A DNA stretch of 47,912 nt from an uncultured Oscillospiraceae bacterium (GTDB lineage Bacteria; Bacillota; Clostridia; Oscillospirales; Oscillospiraceae): positions 1 to 47,912 of the forward strand of contig CANRNF010000014.1 in the NCBI GenBank assembly GCA_947631865.1. Direction: 5' to 3'. The translations under genes were made by a program, and so were the position numbers. The notes under the pieces are model-generated. The model ran no database searches. It was not told where the DNA came from and worked only from the letters and a program-made list of their open reading frames with translations. How positions within the stretch are numbered: the stretch's first letter is position 1; each line of letters opens with the position of its first letter. Positions 32,720 to 41,333 of the stretch are shown here, piece after piece.

Positions 32720-35317
32720 ATGAAGAAGAAAAAGAAGGAAAAAGCGCCTCTCTCCCTGGGAAGGAAGCTGGTATACGCCCTGGTGACGGTGGCCGCGGTA
32801 TGCGGGCTGTGCTATCTGGCCTACTACCTGGTCCACTACACCTTCTACCGGGAGTATGAGAACTACCTTACCTCCTATGAGTACGAGCAGGGCGGCGAGC
32901 TGAAGCTCCAGGGCCAGAAGCTGGAGGAGAACAAAAAATACGAGCTCGTCTGCGAGAGCGACGAGCTGGCCATGTACCTCGATGAGGACACCACGGACGT
33001 GGCCATCCTGGACAAACGGACCGGGACGGTCACCTACGCCGTGCCCCCGGAGGCGGAGGACGATCCCCTGGCCAACAAAGTGAACAAGGAGTACCTCCGC
33101 TCCCACATCATCCTCAACTACTATAACGCCTCCCGCACCACGGGCGTGTACGACTCCTATTCCATGTCTGTGGAGAAGGAGCAGTTCGAGTTTGAGTCCA
33201 TCGAAAACGGCGTGCGGGTCATCTATGAGATGGGCGACTTCTCCAACTCCGCGGGCATCGTGCCCCAGTACATGTCGGAGGAGAAGTACGCCGAGATCGT
33301 GGAGCAGCTTTCCGAGGAGGACGGGGCGGCCTTCGGCCGGTACTACTCCACCACCTCCGACGTGGACGGCATGCGCCAGATATTGAAAACCGCCCGAAAC
33401 AACCGCATCGCCCTGGGCCGCATCCAGACCATGCTGGAGAGCGTGGGCTTCACCGAGGAGGACTACGTGGAGCAGATGGCCCTCGCGGGGACCCAGGTGT
33501 CCGTGCCCATCTCCTTTAAGGTGGCGCTGGAGTACCGGCTGGAGGGCGACCACATCGACGTGTCCGTGCCCGTCTGCGCCCTGGAGGAGAACGGCGGCGC
33601 GTCCGTCTACCGCATCCAGGTGCTCTACGGCTTCGGCGCGGCCGGGACCGATGAGACGGGCTACATCGTGGTGCCCAACGGGGACGGCTCCATCATCAAC
33701 TTCAATAATGGCAAGACCGGCGCGGGCACCTACTCCCAATTCGTCTACGGCATCGACATGCTGGCGGCGGACTACACCGTGATGGAGACCTCCAATAACG
33801 CCCGGATGGCGCTGTTCGGCCTGTGCAAAGAGGACGGGACCATCCTGGCCACCATCGAGGACGGGGCCTCCCTGGCCTCCATCAACGCCGGCGTGGCCGG
33901 ACGCGTGAACAGCTACAACAACGCCTACGTGACCTTCGTGGTCCGGGGCAGCGAGACTTTGGAGATGTTTGGCAGCACCGGCAACGAGGCCGCGCTGCCC
34001 ATCGTGGAGCCTGACCCCTACGACCGGGATCTCACGGTGCGCTACACCTTCCTGGATGAGGACCACCAGGGCTACGCCGGCATGGCCAACTACTACCGGG
34101 ACCGGCTCATCGCCGAGGGCGTGCTCACGGAGAAGACCCAGTCTGAGCCCCTGAAGTTCTACTACGACGTGCTCTCCGGGGTGAAGATGACGGAGTTCTT
34201 CCTGGGCAAGCAGTACCTGGGCCTCACGGCCATGACCACCTTTGACCAGGCCGCCCAGATGTCCGACGCCCTGGCCCGGGCCGGGGTGGGCAACCAGGTC
34301 ATGAACCTGCAGGGCTGGTTCAACGGCGGGTATTACCACGATGTGGCAGACCGCATCCGGGTGCCCCGGAAGCTGGGCGGCAAGAGCGGTCTGGAGGCCC
34401 TGAACAACCAGGTGGTCAACAACGGCGGCAGCCTGTACGCCGACGTGGCCTTCCAGCAGGTGACCCAGATCAGCAAGCGCTACAACTACGGCGCGGAGAC
34501 CGCCAAGTACTACGGCAGCGGCTATGTGGCCGACTTCGGCCAGCTCAACCCCGCCACCCTGCGCCAGACCTCCAGCCTGGGCTATCCGGAGACCACCTAT
34601 TACCTCATCTCGCCCAAGTACCTGGTCCGGTATGTGGACGAATTCGCCGATAAGTTCGCCAAGATAGACGTGGAAGGCGTGGCCCTGCGCGACCTAGGAA
34701 GCGACGTCCACTCGGACAAAAAGCGCAGCAATATGATCGACCGGGAGCAGGCGCTGGACGTGGTAAAGGGCCAGCTGGCCCTGCTGGACGGCACGGAAAA
34801 GAATATCCTTGTGGACCAGGCCAACGACTACGCCTGGGCCGCGGCGGAGGATATCACGAATCTGCCTCTCAGCGATAACGAGTACGTGATCGTGGACGAG
34901 GATATCCCCCTGTACGAGATGATCGTCCACGGCTGCATCGACTATTGCGGCGGCGTCTACAACCTGGCCGACACCGCCGACGCACAGCGGCAGCTGCTCA
35001 CCATGATCGAGTACGGCGCGGCGCCTCACTTCCTGTTCACCTGGCAGGAGACCTCGGAGATGAAGTACTCCGGCGTGAACCGGTTCTACACCACCTGCTT
35101 TGACACCTGGAAGGACAAGGCGGCGGAGGTCTACGGCGAGCTGGCGGGCGTACTGAGCCAGGTCACCGACCAGCGGATGGTGGGGCACGAGATACTGCCC
35201 GACGGGGTGCGCAAGACGCTCTACAGCGGCGGCACCGCCATCTATGTGAATTACGGCGATGAGCCGGCCGATGTGGACGGCCTCCGTATCCCGGCCATGG
35301 GATACACCGTGCAGTAA
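32720..35317 (+). CDS. DUF5696 protein, membrane-anchored, resembles a glycoside hydrolase
   Basis: An 865-residue protein with a lysine-rich cytoplasmic start (MKKKKKEKAPL), one membrane helix (about 17-40) and a long extracytoplasmic part. Residues about 60-420 are beta-rich (GVRVIYEMGDFSNSAG, GTGTYSQF-like sandwich strands). About 470-790 alternate strands and helices like a TIM barrel (MNLQGWFNGGYYHDV, VEGVALRDLGSDVHSDK, ILVDQANDYAWAAAEDI), and the tail is beta (TAIYVNYGDEPADVDGL). The acidic residues at strand ends (RDLGSD, LVDQAND) could be catalytic. DUF5696 has no known activity; a membrane-bound hydrolase is my inference. I chose ATG 32720 after TGAGGGG; a GTG 12 bp earlier overlaps the Yip1 stop. 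Confidence 0.78.
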   Translation: MKKKKKEKAPLSLGRKLVYALVTVAAVCGLCYLAYYLVHYTFYREYENYLTSYEYEQGGELKLQGQKLEENKKYELVCESDELAMYLDEDTTDVAILDKRTGTVTYAVPPEAEDDPLANKVNKEYLRSHIILNYYNASRTTGVYDSYSMSVEKEQFEFESIENGVRVIYEMGDFSNSAGIVPQYMSEEKYAEIVEQLSEEDGAAFGRYYSTTSDVDGMRQILKTARNNRIALGRIQTMLESVGFTEEDYVEQMALAGTQVSVPISFKVALEYRLEGDHIDVSVPVCALEENGGASVYRIQVLYGFGAAGTDETGYIVVPNGDGSIINFNNGKTGAGTYSQFVYGIDMLAADYTVMETSNNARMALFGLCKEDGTILATIEDGASLASINAGVAGRVNSYNNAYVTFVVRGSETLEMFGSTGNEAALPIVEPDPYDRDLTVRYTFLDEDHQGYAGMANYYRDRLIAEGVLTEKTQSEPLKFYYDVLSGVKMTEFFLGKQYLGLTAMTTFDQAAQMSDALARAGVGNQVMNLQGWFNGGYYHDVADRIRVPRKLGGKSGLEALNNQVVNNGGSLYADVAFQQVTQISKRYNYGAETAKYYGSGYVADFGQLNPATLRQTSSLGYPETTYYLISPKYLVRYVDEFADKFAKIDVEGVALRDLGSDVHSDKKRSNMIDREQALDVVKGQLALLDGTEKNILVDQANDYAWAAAEDITNLPLSDNEYVIVDEDIPLYEMIVHGCIDYCGGVYNLADTADAQRQLLTMIEYGAAPHFLFTWQETSEMKYSGVNRFYTTCFDTWKDKAAEVYGELAGVLSQVTDQRMVGHEILPDGVRKTLYSGGTAIYVNYGDEPADVDGLRIPAMGYTVQ

Positions 35318-35329
35318 GGGGGTGGGGAT

Positions 35330-36241
35330 ATGAAAAAACGCAGACTGAGTCTGGAGACGAAGCGCAAGGTCAACGGGTATCTGTTCATCCTCCCCTGGCT
35401 GGTGGGCTTTCTCGTGTTCTATGTGCGCAGCCTCTTCATGACCATAGAGTTCTCATTGTCGGACCTGACGATGGACGTGGTCAACGGCGGCTACAACCTG
35501 ACGTGGGTGGGGCTCAAAAATTACATCTACGCCTTCACCGCCCACGGCAGCTTCAAGCAGATCCTGACCAGCTCCACCCTGAACATGGTGGTGGATATCC
35601 CGCTCATCATCTTCTTCAGCCTCTTCATGGCCCTGCTCCTCAACCGGAAGTTCAAGGGCAGGACCCTGGTCCGGGCCATCTTCTTCCTGCCGGTCATCCT
35701 GAACGCGGAGGCCATCCTGGACGCCATCGAGTCCGCCACCGCCATGGTGGCCACGGGCGTCAGCGCCTCCAGCCAGGAGATGGCCGCGGAGACCGCGGGC
35801 ATCGGCATGGCCTATTACATCGACCTGTTCGGAAGCCTGATGCTGCCCCGGTGGCTGCTGGATTACATCGTGGGCGCCACGGACCGGATAACCACCATCA
35901 TATCCGCCTCCGGCGTGCAGATTGTCATCTTCATCGCCGCGCTCCAGTCCATCCCCGGCAACCTCTACGAGGTGGCCAAGATGGAGGGCGCCACGGCCTA
36001 CGAGACCTTCTGGAAGGTGACGCTGCCCATGATAACGCCGCATATCATCACGAACATCGTCTATACGGTGGTGGACAGCTTCGTGTCCAGCGACGTGGTG
36101 ACATTGGCCTACAACGAGGCCTTCACCAACTATAATTACGGATTGAGCGCCGTGTTCAGCTTAGTCAGTACGCTGGTCACATGCGGGATACTTCTTCTCA
36201 TCTGCGGCGTGATCACGAAGAAGTCCAGCTACTATAACTGA
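35330..36241 (+). CDS. Sugar ABC transporter permease, MalF/LplB type (system 2)
   Basis: A 303-residue permease with six membrane helices (NGYLFILPWLVGFLVFYV first) and the EAA loop YEVAKMEGATAYETFWKVTLP. It carries a longer external segment between helices (SATAMVATGVSASSQEMAAE). It pairs with the permease encoded 16 bp later. This is the second permease pair of the operon, placed after the NHL/Yip1/DUF5696 module and before a second solute-binding protein. Confidence 0.92.
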   Translation: MKKRRLSLETKRKVNGYLFILPWLVGFLVFYVRSLFMTIEFSLSDLTMDVVNGGYNLTWVGLKNYIYAFTAHGSFKQILTSSTLNMVVDIPLIIFFSLFMALLLNRKFKGRTLVRAIFFLPVILNAEAILDAIESATAMVATGVSASSQEMAAETAGIGMAYYIDLFGSLMLPRWLLDYIVGATDRITTIISASGVQIVIFIAALQSIPGNLYEVAKMEGATAYETFWKVTLPMITPHIITNIVYTVVDSFVSSDVVTLAYNEAFTNYNYGLSAVFSLVSTLVTCGILLLICGVITKKSSYYN

Positions 36242-36257
36242 GAGGGGAGGGGATAAC

Positions 36258-37256
36258 ATGTTAGACACGGTGAAGGGTTTCTTCCACAAGCACCTGGCCG
36301 CCCTGCAGGACGAGACCACCTCTCTCAACGAGCGGTACATCATCACCAAGGGCATCAAGGGCTTCCTGTCCGGGCTGTTCCGGGCCTTGGTCATCATCGG
36401 GATATGCTATACCATCCTGGCCCCGGTGTTCGGCATCATCGCCAACTCCTTCTTCTCCAACAAGGACGCCTATAACCCCATGGTGTACCTCATCCCTCAG
36501 GAGCCCACGCTGGAGCGGTACCAGATGGCCATCAGCATCCTGAACTACGTGCCCACGATGCTGAACTCCCTGCTGTACTCCCTGCTTTTGATGCTCCTGC
36601 AGATCGTCATCTGCTCCATGGTGGGCTACGGCTTCGCCCGGTTCAAATTCCCCCTGAAGAGCGTGCTGTTCGCATGCGTGGTCATCACCATCGTGATACC
36701 CACCCACACCATCATGCTGCCGCTGTACATGACCTTCCGGCTGTTCGACCCCTTCGGGATCTGTACGGCGATATTCGGCCACCCGCTGTCCTTCATGGGC
36801 ACCACTACCCCCATGTACATCCTGACGCTGTTCGGCTGCGGGCTGCGGTCGGGGCTTTACATCTACATCTTCAACCAGTTCTTCCGGGGACTGCCCAAGG
36901 AGATCGAGGAGGCGGCCTTCGTGGACGGGGCGGGCACCTGGTACACCTACTTCCGTATCATGCTCCCCAACGCCACCCCCGCGGTCATCACTGTGGCGGT
37001 GTTCTCCATGGTGTGGCAGTATAACGATACGTTCTACGCCAAGCTCTTCCTCATCCCCCAGAGCCAGTCCATCGGCATCCGGATCTCCTCGCTGGTGGCC
37101 AACATCGCCAACCAGTACCAGATCATGGACAAGACCATCCAAAACCTGTATCTGGACGCGGGCATCGTGCTCATGATGCTTCCCGTCATCATCATCTACA
37201 TGTTCCTCCAGAAGTACTTCATCGAGGGCGTGGAGAGAAGCGGCATCGTCGGTTAA
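36258..37256 (+). CDS. Sugar ABC transporter permease, MalG/LplC type (system 2)
   Basis: A 332-residue permease with a 45-residue cytoplasmic N-terminus, six membrane helices (RALVIIGICYTILAPVFGII first), and the EAA loop IEEAAFVDGAGTWYTYFRIM. It is the partner of the gene just upstream. A 112-bp leader separates it from the next coding region; that stretch has a short CCCC/GGGG stem and no clear promoter. Confidence 0.92.
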   Translation: MLDTVKGFFHKHLAALQDETTSLNERYIITKGIKGFLSGLFRALVIIGICYTILAPVFGIIANSFFSNKDAYNPMVYLIPQEPTLERYQMAISILNYVPTMLNSLLYSLLLMLLQIVICSMVGYGFARFKFPLKSVLFACVVITIVIPTHTIMLPLYMTFRLFDPFGICTAIFGHPLSFMGTTTPMYILTLFGCGLRSGLYIYIFNQFFRGLPKEIEEAAFVDGAGTWYTYFRIMLPNATPAVITVAVFSMVWQYNDTFYAKLFLIPQSQSIGIRISSLVANIANQYQIMDKTIQNLYLDAGIVLMMLPVIIIYMFLQKYFIEGVERSGIVG

Positions 37257-37368
37257 TGTGAGAATGTGAGATAGACGATATCATCCCCGGGTCGGGGGGA
37301 AGGAGGGCGAGAGCCGGTACCTGGACGCATCCAAACATGTCAGTAATATTTTAAAGGAGGATATTCAC

Positions 37369-39138
37369 TTGAAAGCAAAAAGGATCCTGGCGCTGCTGAT
37401 GGTGACGCTCATGTGCGTGGGCGTCTTTGGCGGCGCGTCCGCGTGGGCGGAAGAGGCCCCCGTGAGCGTGGACTTTGAAGACGGCAACATGGGCTTCGTG
37501 TCCGTATACGACGGCATGGCCAACTCCGACGCCTGCGCGCTGGAGGTCGTGGACTACAACGGCAGCAAGGCCCTGCAGATCACCAACGGCAGCGGCAAGG
37601 TGCCCTATGTGGCCTTCGACGTGGCCAGCCTGCTGGGCGACAAGGCCGGCGACGTGGCCTCCATCGACATGACCATGGGCATCGTGAACCCGGACGGCGA
37701 GTTCTACGCCTGCTCCGGCAACGTGATGCTGTGGATGGACGGCGGCCTCAGCTCCGAGAAGCACGGCTGGTCCGTGTATCTGGAGACCAAGAACCCCAAG
37801 AACGCCCCCACGGCCCTGAACCCCGACAAGGGCGAGGTGTTCAGCGCGGAGCAGCCCCTCATGATCGTCACCCTGGAGGTGGATAACGGCGCTACCGCCG
37901 GCGCGGCCAACGCGGTCCTCTACATCGACGATATCGCCTTCAAAGACGCCGACGGCAACGTGATCGAGGCGGATACCTCCGCCGCGTTCACCGCCCCCGA
38001 GGGCTTCGGCGGCAGCAAGGACATGAGCAACCTGCAGTATCTGGGCGCTGACGCCGTGGAGCTGGAAGGCATGGCCGGCAAGGCCGCCGACGCCTGGACC
38101 CAGGACGGCGTGGAGATGACCGAGGAGTTCCTGGCGGCCCTGGTGCCCGGCTCCGTCATCGAGATCGAGTACAGCAGCGACACCGGCGACATGTGGATCG
38201 TCATGCCCGACGCCACTGTGGGCTGGAGCCGCGTGGAGCAGCAGACCGCCGCTACCAACCTGTCCAAGAACATCTGCCAGATCACCTATGAGCAGATCGC
38301 GGCCGTGTGCGGCGACGACGTGTCCACTTGGGGCGCCCGCCTGCAGTGCGAGGCCAGCGGCGCCTGGGAGGTCTATGGCGTGAAGGTGGGTCAGCCCACC
38401 GGCCTGAAGAATCTGGCCGGTAAGGTGGAGATCCCCGAGATGGCCGGTAAGGCCGCCGGCGCCTGGACCCAGGACGGCGTGGAGCTCACTGAGGAGCAGC
38501 TGGCCCTGCTGGTGCCCGGCTCCGTCATCGAGATCAGCTATGCCTCCGAGACCGGCGACATGTGGATCGTTATGCCCGACGCCGCCGCCGGCTGGAGCCG
38601 CGTTGGCAACCCCAACGACGGCCAGTCCCACGCTTTCGACGGCTCCGTGGCCCAGGTCACCTATGAGCAGATCGCGGAAGTCTGCGGCGACGATCCCACC
38701 ACCTGGGGCACCCGCATCCAGTGCGAGTCCAGCGGCGCCTGGGAGGTCTACGGCGTGTCCATCTGCTCCGGCGCGTTTGAGAACGTGAAGGGCAACGTGG
38801 AGATCCCCGAGATGGCCGGCAAGGCCGCCGACGCCTGGGCGCAGGACGGCGTGGAGCTCACCGCTGACCAGCTGGCCCTGCTGGTGCCCGGCTCCGTCAT
38901 CACCATCCAGTATGCCTCCGACACCGGCGACATGTGGATCGTGATGCCCGACGCCAGCGCCGGCTGGAGCCGCGTGGGCAATGAGGCCCCGCTTTGCGAC
39001 GGATCCATGGCCCAAGTCACCTATGAGCAGATCGCGGCCGTGTGCGGCGACGACCCCGCCACCTGGGGCACCCGCCTGCAGTGCGAGGCCAGCGGCGCTT
39101 GGGAGGTCTTCAGCGTCAACATCGGCACCGCCGCCTGA
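37369..39138 (+). CDS. Secreted protein with binding-like N-domain and three tandem domain repeats
   Basis: A 589-residue exported protein. The signal peptide is 1-25 (cleavage after AWA). The first domain (about 28-200) is a beta-sandwich of carbohydrate-binding style (VSVDFEDGNMGFVSVYDG, NAVLYIDDIAFKDADG). Three copies of a module of about 107 residues follow, each starting MAGKAADAW and containing VPGSVIEIEY, TGDMWIVMPDA, GWSRV and GAWEVYGV. No enzyme motif and no anchor are present. Repeated jelly-roll-like units suggest avid binding of a repeating glycan such as mannan. The start is TTG with AAAGGAGG exactly placed. It precedes the second solute-binding protein by 37 bp. Confidence 0.82.
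   Translation: MKAKRILALLMVTLMCVGVFGGASAWAEEAPVSVDFEDGNMGFVSVYDGMANSDACALEVVDYNGSKALQITNGSGKVPYVAFDVASLLGDKAGDVASIDMTMGIVNPDGEFYACSGNVMLWMDGGLSSEKHGWSVYLETKNPKNAPTALNPDKGEVFSAEQPLMIVTLEVDNGATAGAANAVLYIDDIAFKDADGNVIEADTSAAFTAPEGFGGSKDMSNLQYLGADAVELEGMAGKAADAWTQDGVEMTEEFLAALVPGSVIEIEYSSDTGDMWIVMPDATVGWSRVEQQTAATNLSKNICQITYEQIAAVCGDDVSTWGARLQCEASGAWEVYGVKVGQPTGLKNLAGKVEIPEMAGKAAGAWTQDGVELTEEQLALLVPGSVIEISYASETGDMWIVMPDAAAGWSRVGNPNDGQSHAFDGSVAQVTYEQIAEVCGDDPTTWGTRIQCESSGAWEVYGVSICSGAFENVKGNVEIPEMAGKAADAWAQDGVELTADQLALLVPGSVITIQYASDTGDMWIVMPDASAGWSRVGNEAPLCDGSMAQVTYEQIAAVCGDDPATWGTRLQCEASGAWEVFSVNIGTAA
38071..39126 (+). repeat. Three tandem coding repeats of about 370 bp
   Basis: Units begin at 38071, 38440 and 38812 (ATGGCCGGYAAGGCCGCC), giving periods of 369 and 372 bp. 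The DNA as well as the protein is well conserved, so the duplication is fairly recent or homogenised, and unit number may vary between strains. Confidence 0.85.
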
Positions 39139-39175
39139 ACCGCGGCCATCCAATCTATAATAGGAGGATAAACGA

Positions 39176-40561
39176 ATGAAGCGTATTTCCAAGATATTCG
39201 CCGCGGTCCTCGTGGTCGCCGTCATGCTCTCCTGCCTCGGCGTGGGAGCTCTTGCGGCGGACGAGCCCCGCACCATCACCATCGGCACCTGGTGGGACAT
39301 CTTCTACGATTCCACCCACACCGCCCTGGAGGACGACCCCTCCTACACCGGCAGCGTCTCCGACCAGATGCGCTTTGACGTGGTCAAGGCCGTGGAGGAG
39401 AAGTTCAACGTGAAGTTCCAGTACGTCAATCTGACCTACACGGGCATCACCGAGTCCATCAACACCTCCATCCTGGCGGGCACCCCCGAGTGCGACATCT
39501 ATCTGTGCGACCTGACCATGGGCATCCCGGCGGCCGTGAACGGCCTGGCTCTGGACCTGAAGACGGTCCTGCCCGAGGACGCCGACATCCTCAGCGATCA
39601 GACCGTTCTCAACTATCTGGACCTGGGCGACGGCAAGGTCTGCCTCATGAAGCAGGTCCTGGGCCAGAACGTGGTGGAGGCCACCTCCCCCCTGGCCTTC
39701 AACAAGCAGATGCTGGAGGACAACAACCTGGAGGATCCCCGTGACCTGTATGCCCGGGGCGAGTGGACCTGGGATAAGTTCGTGGAGTACTGCCAGACCC
39801 TGACCCAGGATACGGACGGCGACGGCGTCACCGACCAGTACGGCTTCACCGGCTACAAGGAGGACGTTCTGAGCAACCTTCTCATGAGCAACGGCGCCAC
39901 CATCGCCGCCGGCACCGAGGAGGGCCTGAGCTCCGCCGCCACCGGCGAGGCCCTGCAGTTCTACTATGACCTGTACAACACCTACAACGTGTGCGAGCCC
40001 TATGTGGAGCAGGACAACGGCGACGTGATGCGTTTCACCTACCGCAACGGCAACATCGGCTTCTGGCCCAGCGCCGCGTGGATCGCCTCCACCAACGCCG
40101 ACTATGACTGGGACGGCTCCGTGGGCTCTACCCTGGAGTTCGACACCGTGTTCGTCCAGTGGCCTGTGGGCCCCAGCGGCGACCAGGAGACCAACAAGGC
40201 CAAGCTGACCGCCGGCGCCTTCTGGTTCATCCCCAACGGCGTGGAGGACCCCGAGCTGGTCTACAACGTGTTTGAGGCTCTGTCCAACTGGTACAACGAC
40301 GACGTCTCCATCCGCGACGACGTGGAGACCATGTGGTGGTGGTACGCCACTACGGCCAGCGACCCCGACCTGCAGCAGGAGAACTACGACGTGATGTTCG
40401 ATCTGGGCTCCCGGGAGCAGTTCGACGTCTACCAGAGCCTGGAGGCCCAGGTGGACGGCTGGGATCTGGAGCAGCTCATCTTCGGCACCATGACCGCGGC
40501 CCAGTATCAGGAGACCTACCGCCAGCAGTTCCAGGCGGCCATCGACTCCTACTTCGGCTGA
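39176..40561 (+). CDS. Sugar ABC transporter solute-binding protein (system 2)
   Basis: A 461-residue extracellular binding protein of the family 1 type (TITIGTWWDIFYDSTH at the start, then ILAGTPECDIYLCDL, NLEDPRDLYARGEWTWDKFV, GAFWFIPNGVEDPELVYNVF). The leader contains VMLSC, a relaxed lipobox with C20, but cleavage after GALA is equally possible. It presumably serves the permeases at 35330-37256. A stable hairpin follows the stop, which may raise its mRNA level over the downstream genes, a common pattern for binding proteins. Confidence 0.9.
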   Translation: MKRISKIFAAVLVVAVMLSCLGVGALAADEPRTITIGTWWDIFYDSTHTALEDDPSYTGSVSDQMRFDVVKAVEEKFNVKFQYVNLTYTGITESINTSILAGTPECDIYLCDLTMGIPAAVNGLALDLKTVLPEDADILSDQTVLNYLDLGDGKVCLMKQVLGQNVVEATSPLAFNKQMLEDNNLEDPRDLYARGEWTWDKFVEYCQTLTQDTDGDGVTDQYGFTGYKEDVLSNLLMSNGATIAAGTEEGLSSAATGEALQFYYDLYNTYNVCEPYVEQDNGDVMRFTYRNGNIGFWPSAAWIASTNADYDWDGSVGSTLEFDTVFVQWPVGPSGDQETNKAKLTAGAFWFIPNGVEDPELVYNVFEALSNWYNDDVSIRDDVETMWWWYATTASDPDLQQENYDVMFDLGSREQFDVYQSLEAQVDGWDLEQLIFGTMTAAQYQETYRQQFQAAIDSYFG

Positions 40562-40597
40562 TAGGCCCGGAAACTTTTAGCAAGACATAAGTTCGGT

Positions 40598-40624
40598 GGG
40601 CCCGCACCTCTCCGGTGCGGGCCC
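40598..40624 (+). terminator. Stable hairpin without T-run after the binding-protein gene
   Basis: GGGCCCGCACC, 5-nt loop, GGTGCGGGCCC. With no T-run it is more likely an mRNA-stabilising or partial-termination element than a full terminator, since the YesL gene starts 23 bp later without its own promoter. Confidence 0.55.
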
Positions 40625-40646
40625 ATTAGCGGAGAGGAGGGACGCT

Positions 40647-41333
40647 GTGTCGTCCGGCGGCTTTTTTTCTCAGGAGGGGCGTTTCGCCCGGTTCATGAAT
40701 CTGCTGTGGGGGCTCATCCTCACCAGTGCGCTGTGGCTGGTGTGCTGCCTGCCCGTCGTCACGGCCGGGGCGGCGTCCGCCGCGGCCTATTACACCATGG
40801 TCAAGACGGTGCGCTTTCACGCTGGGACCACCACAGCGGCGGAGTTCTTCCACAGCTTCAAACTGAATCTCCGGCAGTCCCTGCCCCTCAGCATCGGCCT
40901 TACGCTGGCCCTGGCGCTGGTGGTGGTGGAGGCCATGTATCTTTACAGCGACGCGAGCGTGCCGCTGTGGTTTTTGTACGTGTTTTACCTGATGGCGCTG
41001 CTTTTGGCGGCGCTGTGGATGTACGTGTGGCCATGCCTTTCCCGGTTCGAGATGGGGAATCTGGCCATTCTGCGCATGGGCGTGCTGCTCATGTTCCGGT
41101 ATCTGCACTATACCCTGGTCTTTCTGCTGGGCCTCGCGGCCCTGCTGGCGGGGATATGGCTCATGCCCTGGGGGCTGCCGCTCTTTCCGGGGCTGGCCAT
41201 CTACGGGCAGACGTTTTTGATGGAGCGGGTGCTGCTGCGCTGTTCGCCAAAGCCGGAGGAGGGCAGCCCGGAGGCAAGAAAGTGGTATTACCACGTATCC
41301 GCCGACGACGAGGAGGATACAGATGAACGATAA
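40647..41333 (+). CDS. YesL-family (DUF624) membrane protein, second copy
   Basis: A 228-residue membrane protein related to the one at 25064, with the same signature (ALWLVCCLPVVTAGAASAAAYY), about six hydrophobic segments and an acidic tail (SADDEEDTDER). I chose GTG 40647 because GGAGAGGAGG lies 6 bp upstream. It overlaps the next gene by 11 bp. Two YesL copies in one operon match two transporter sets, which suggests one per transporter. Confidence 0.83.
   Translation: MSSGGFFSQEGRFARFMNLLWGLILTSALWLVCCLPVVTAGAASAAAYYTMVKTVRFHAGTTTAAEFFHSFKLNLRQSLPLSIGLTLALALVVVEAMYLYSDASVPLWFLYVFYLMALLLAALWMYVWPCLSRFEMGNLAILRMGVLLMFRYLHYTLVFLLGLAALLAGIWLMPWGLPLFPGLAIYGQTFLMERVLLRCSPKPEEGSPEARKWYYHVSADDEEDTDER

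Noticed and set aside
37257-37368. Leader before the repeat protein considered as a riboswitch
   Set aside because: Only a short CCCC/GGGG stem and no recognised aptamer motif; a simple spacer with a good ribosome site explains it.
38071-39126. Regular spacing considered as a CRISPR-like or minisatellite array
   Set aside because: The period is about 370 bp, in frame, and codes for protein domains.
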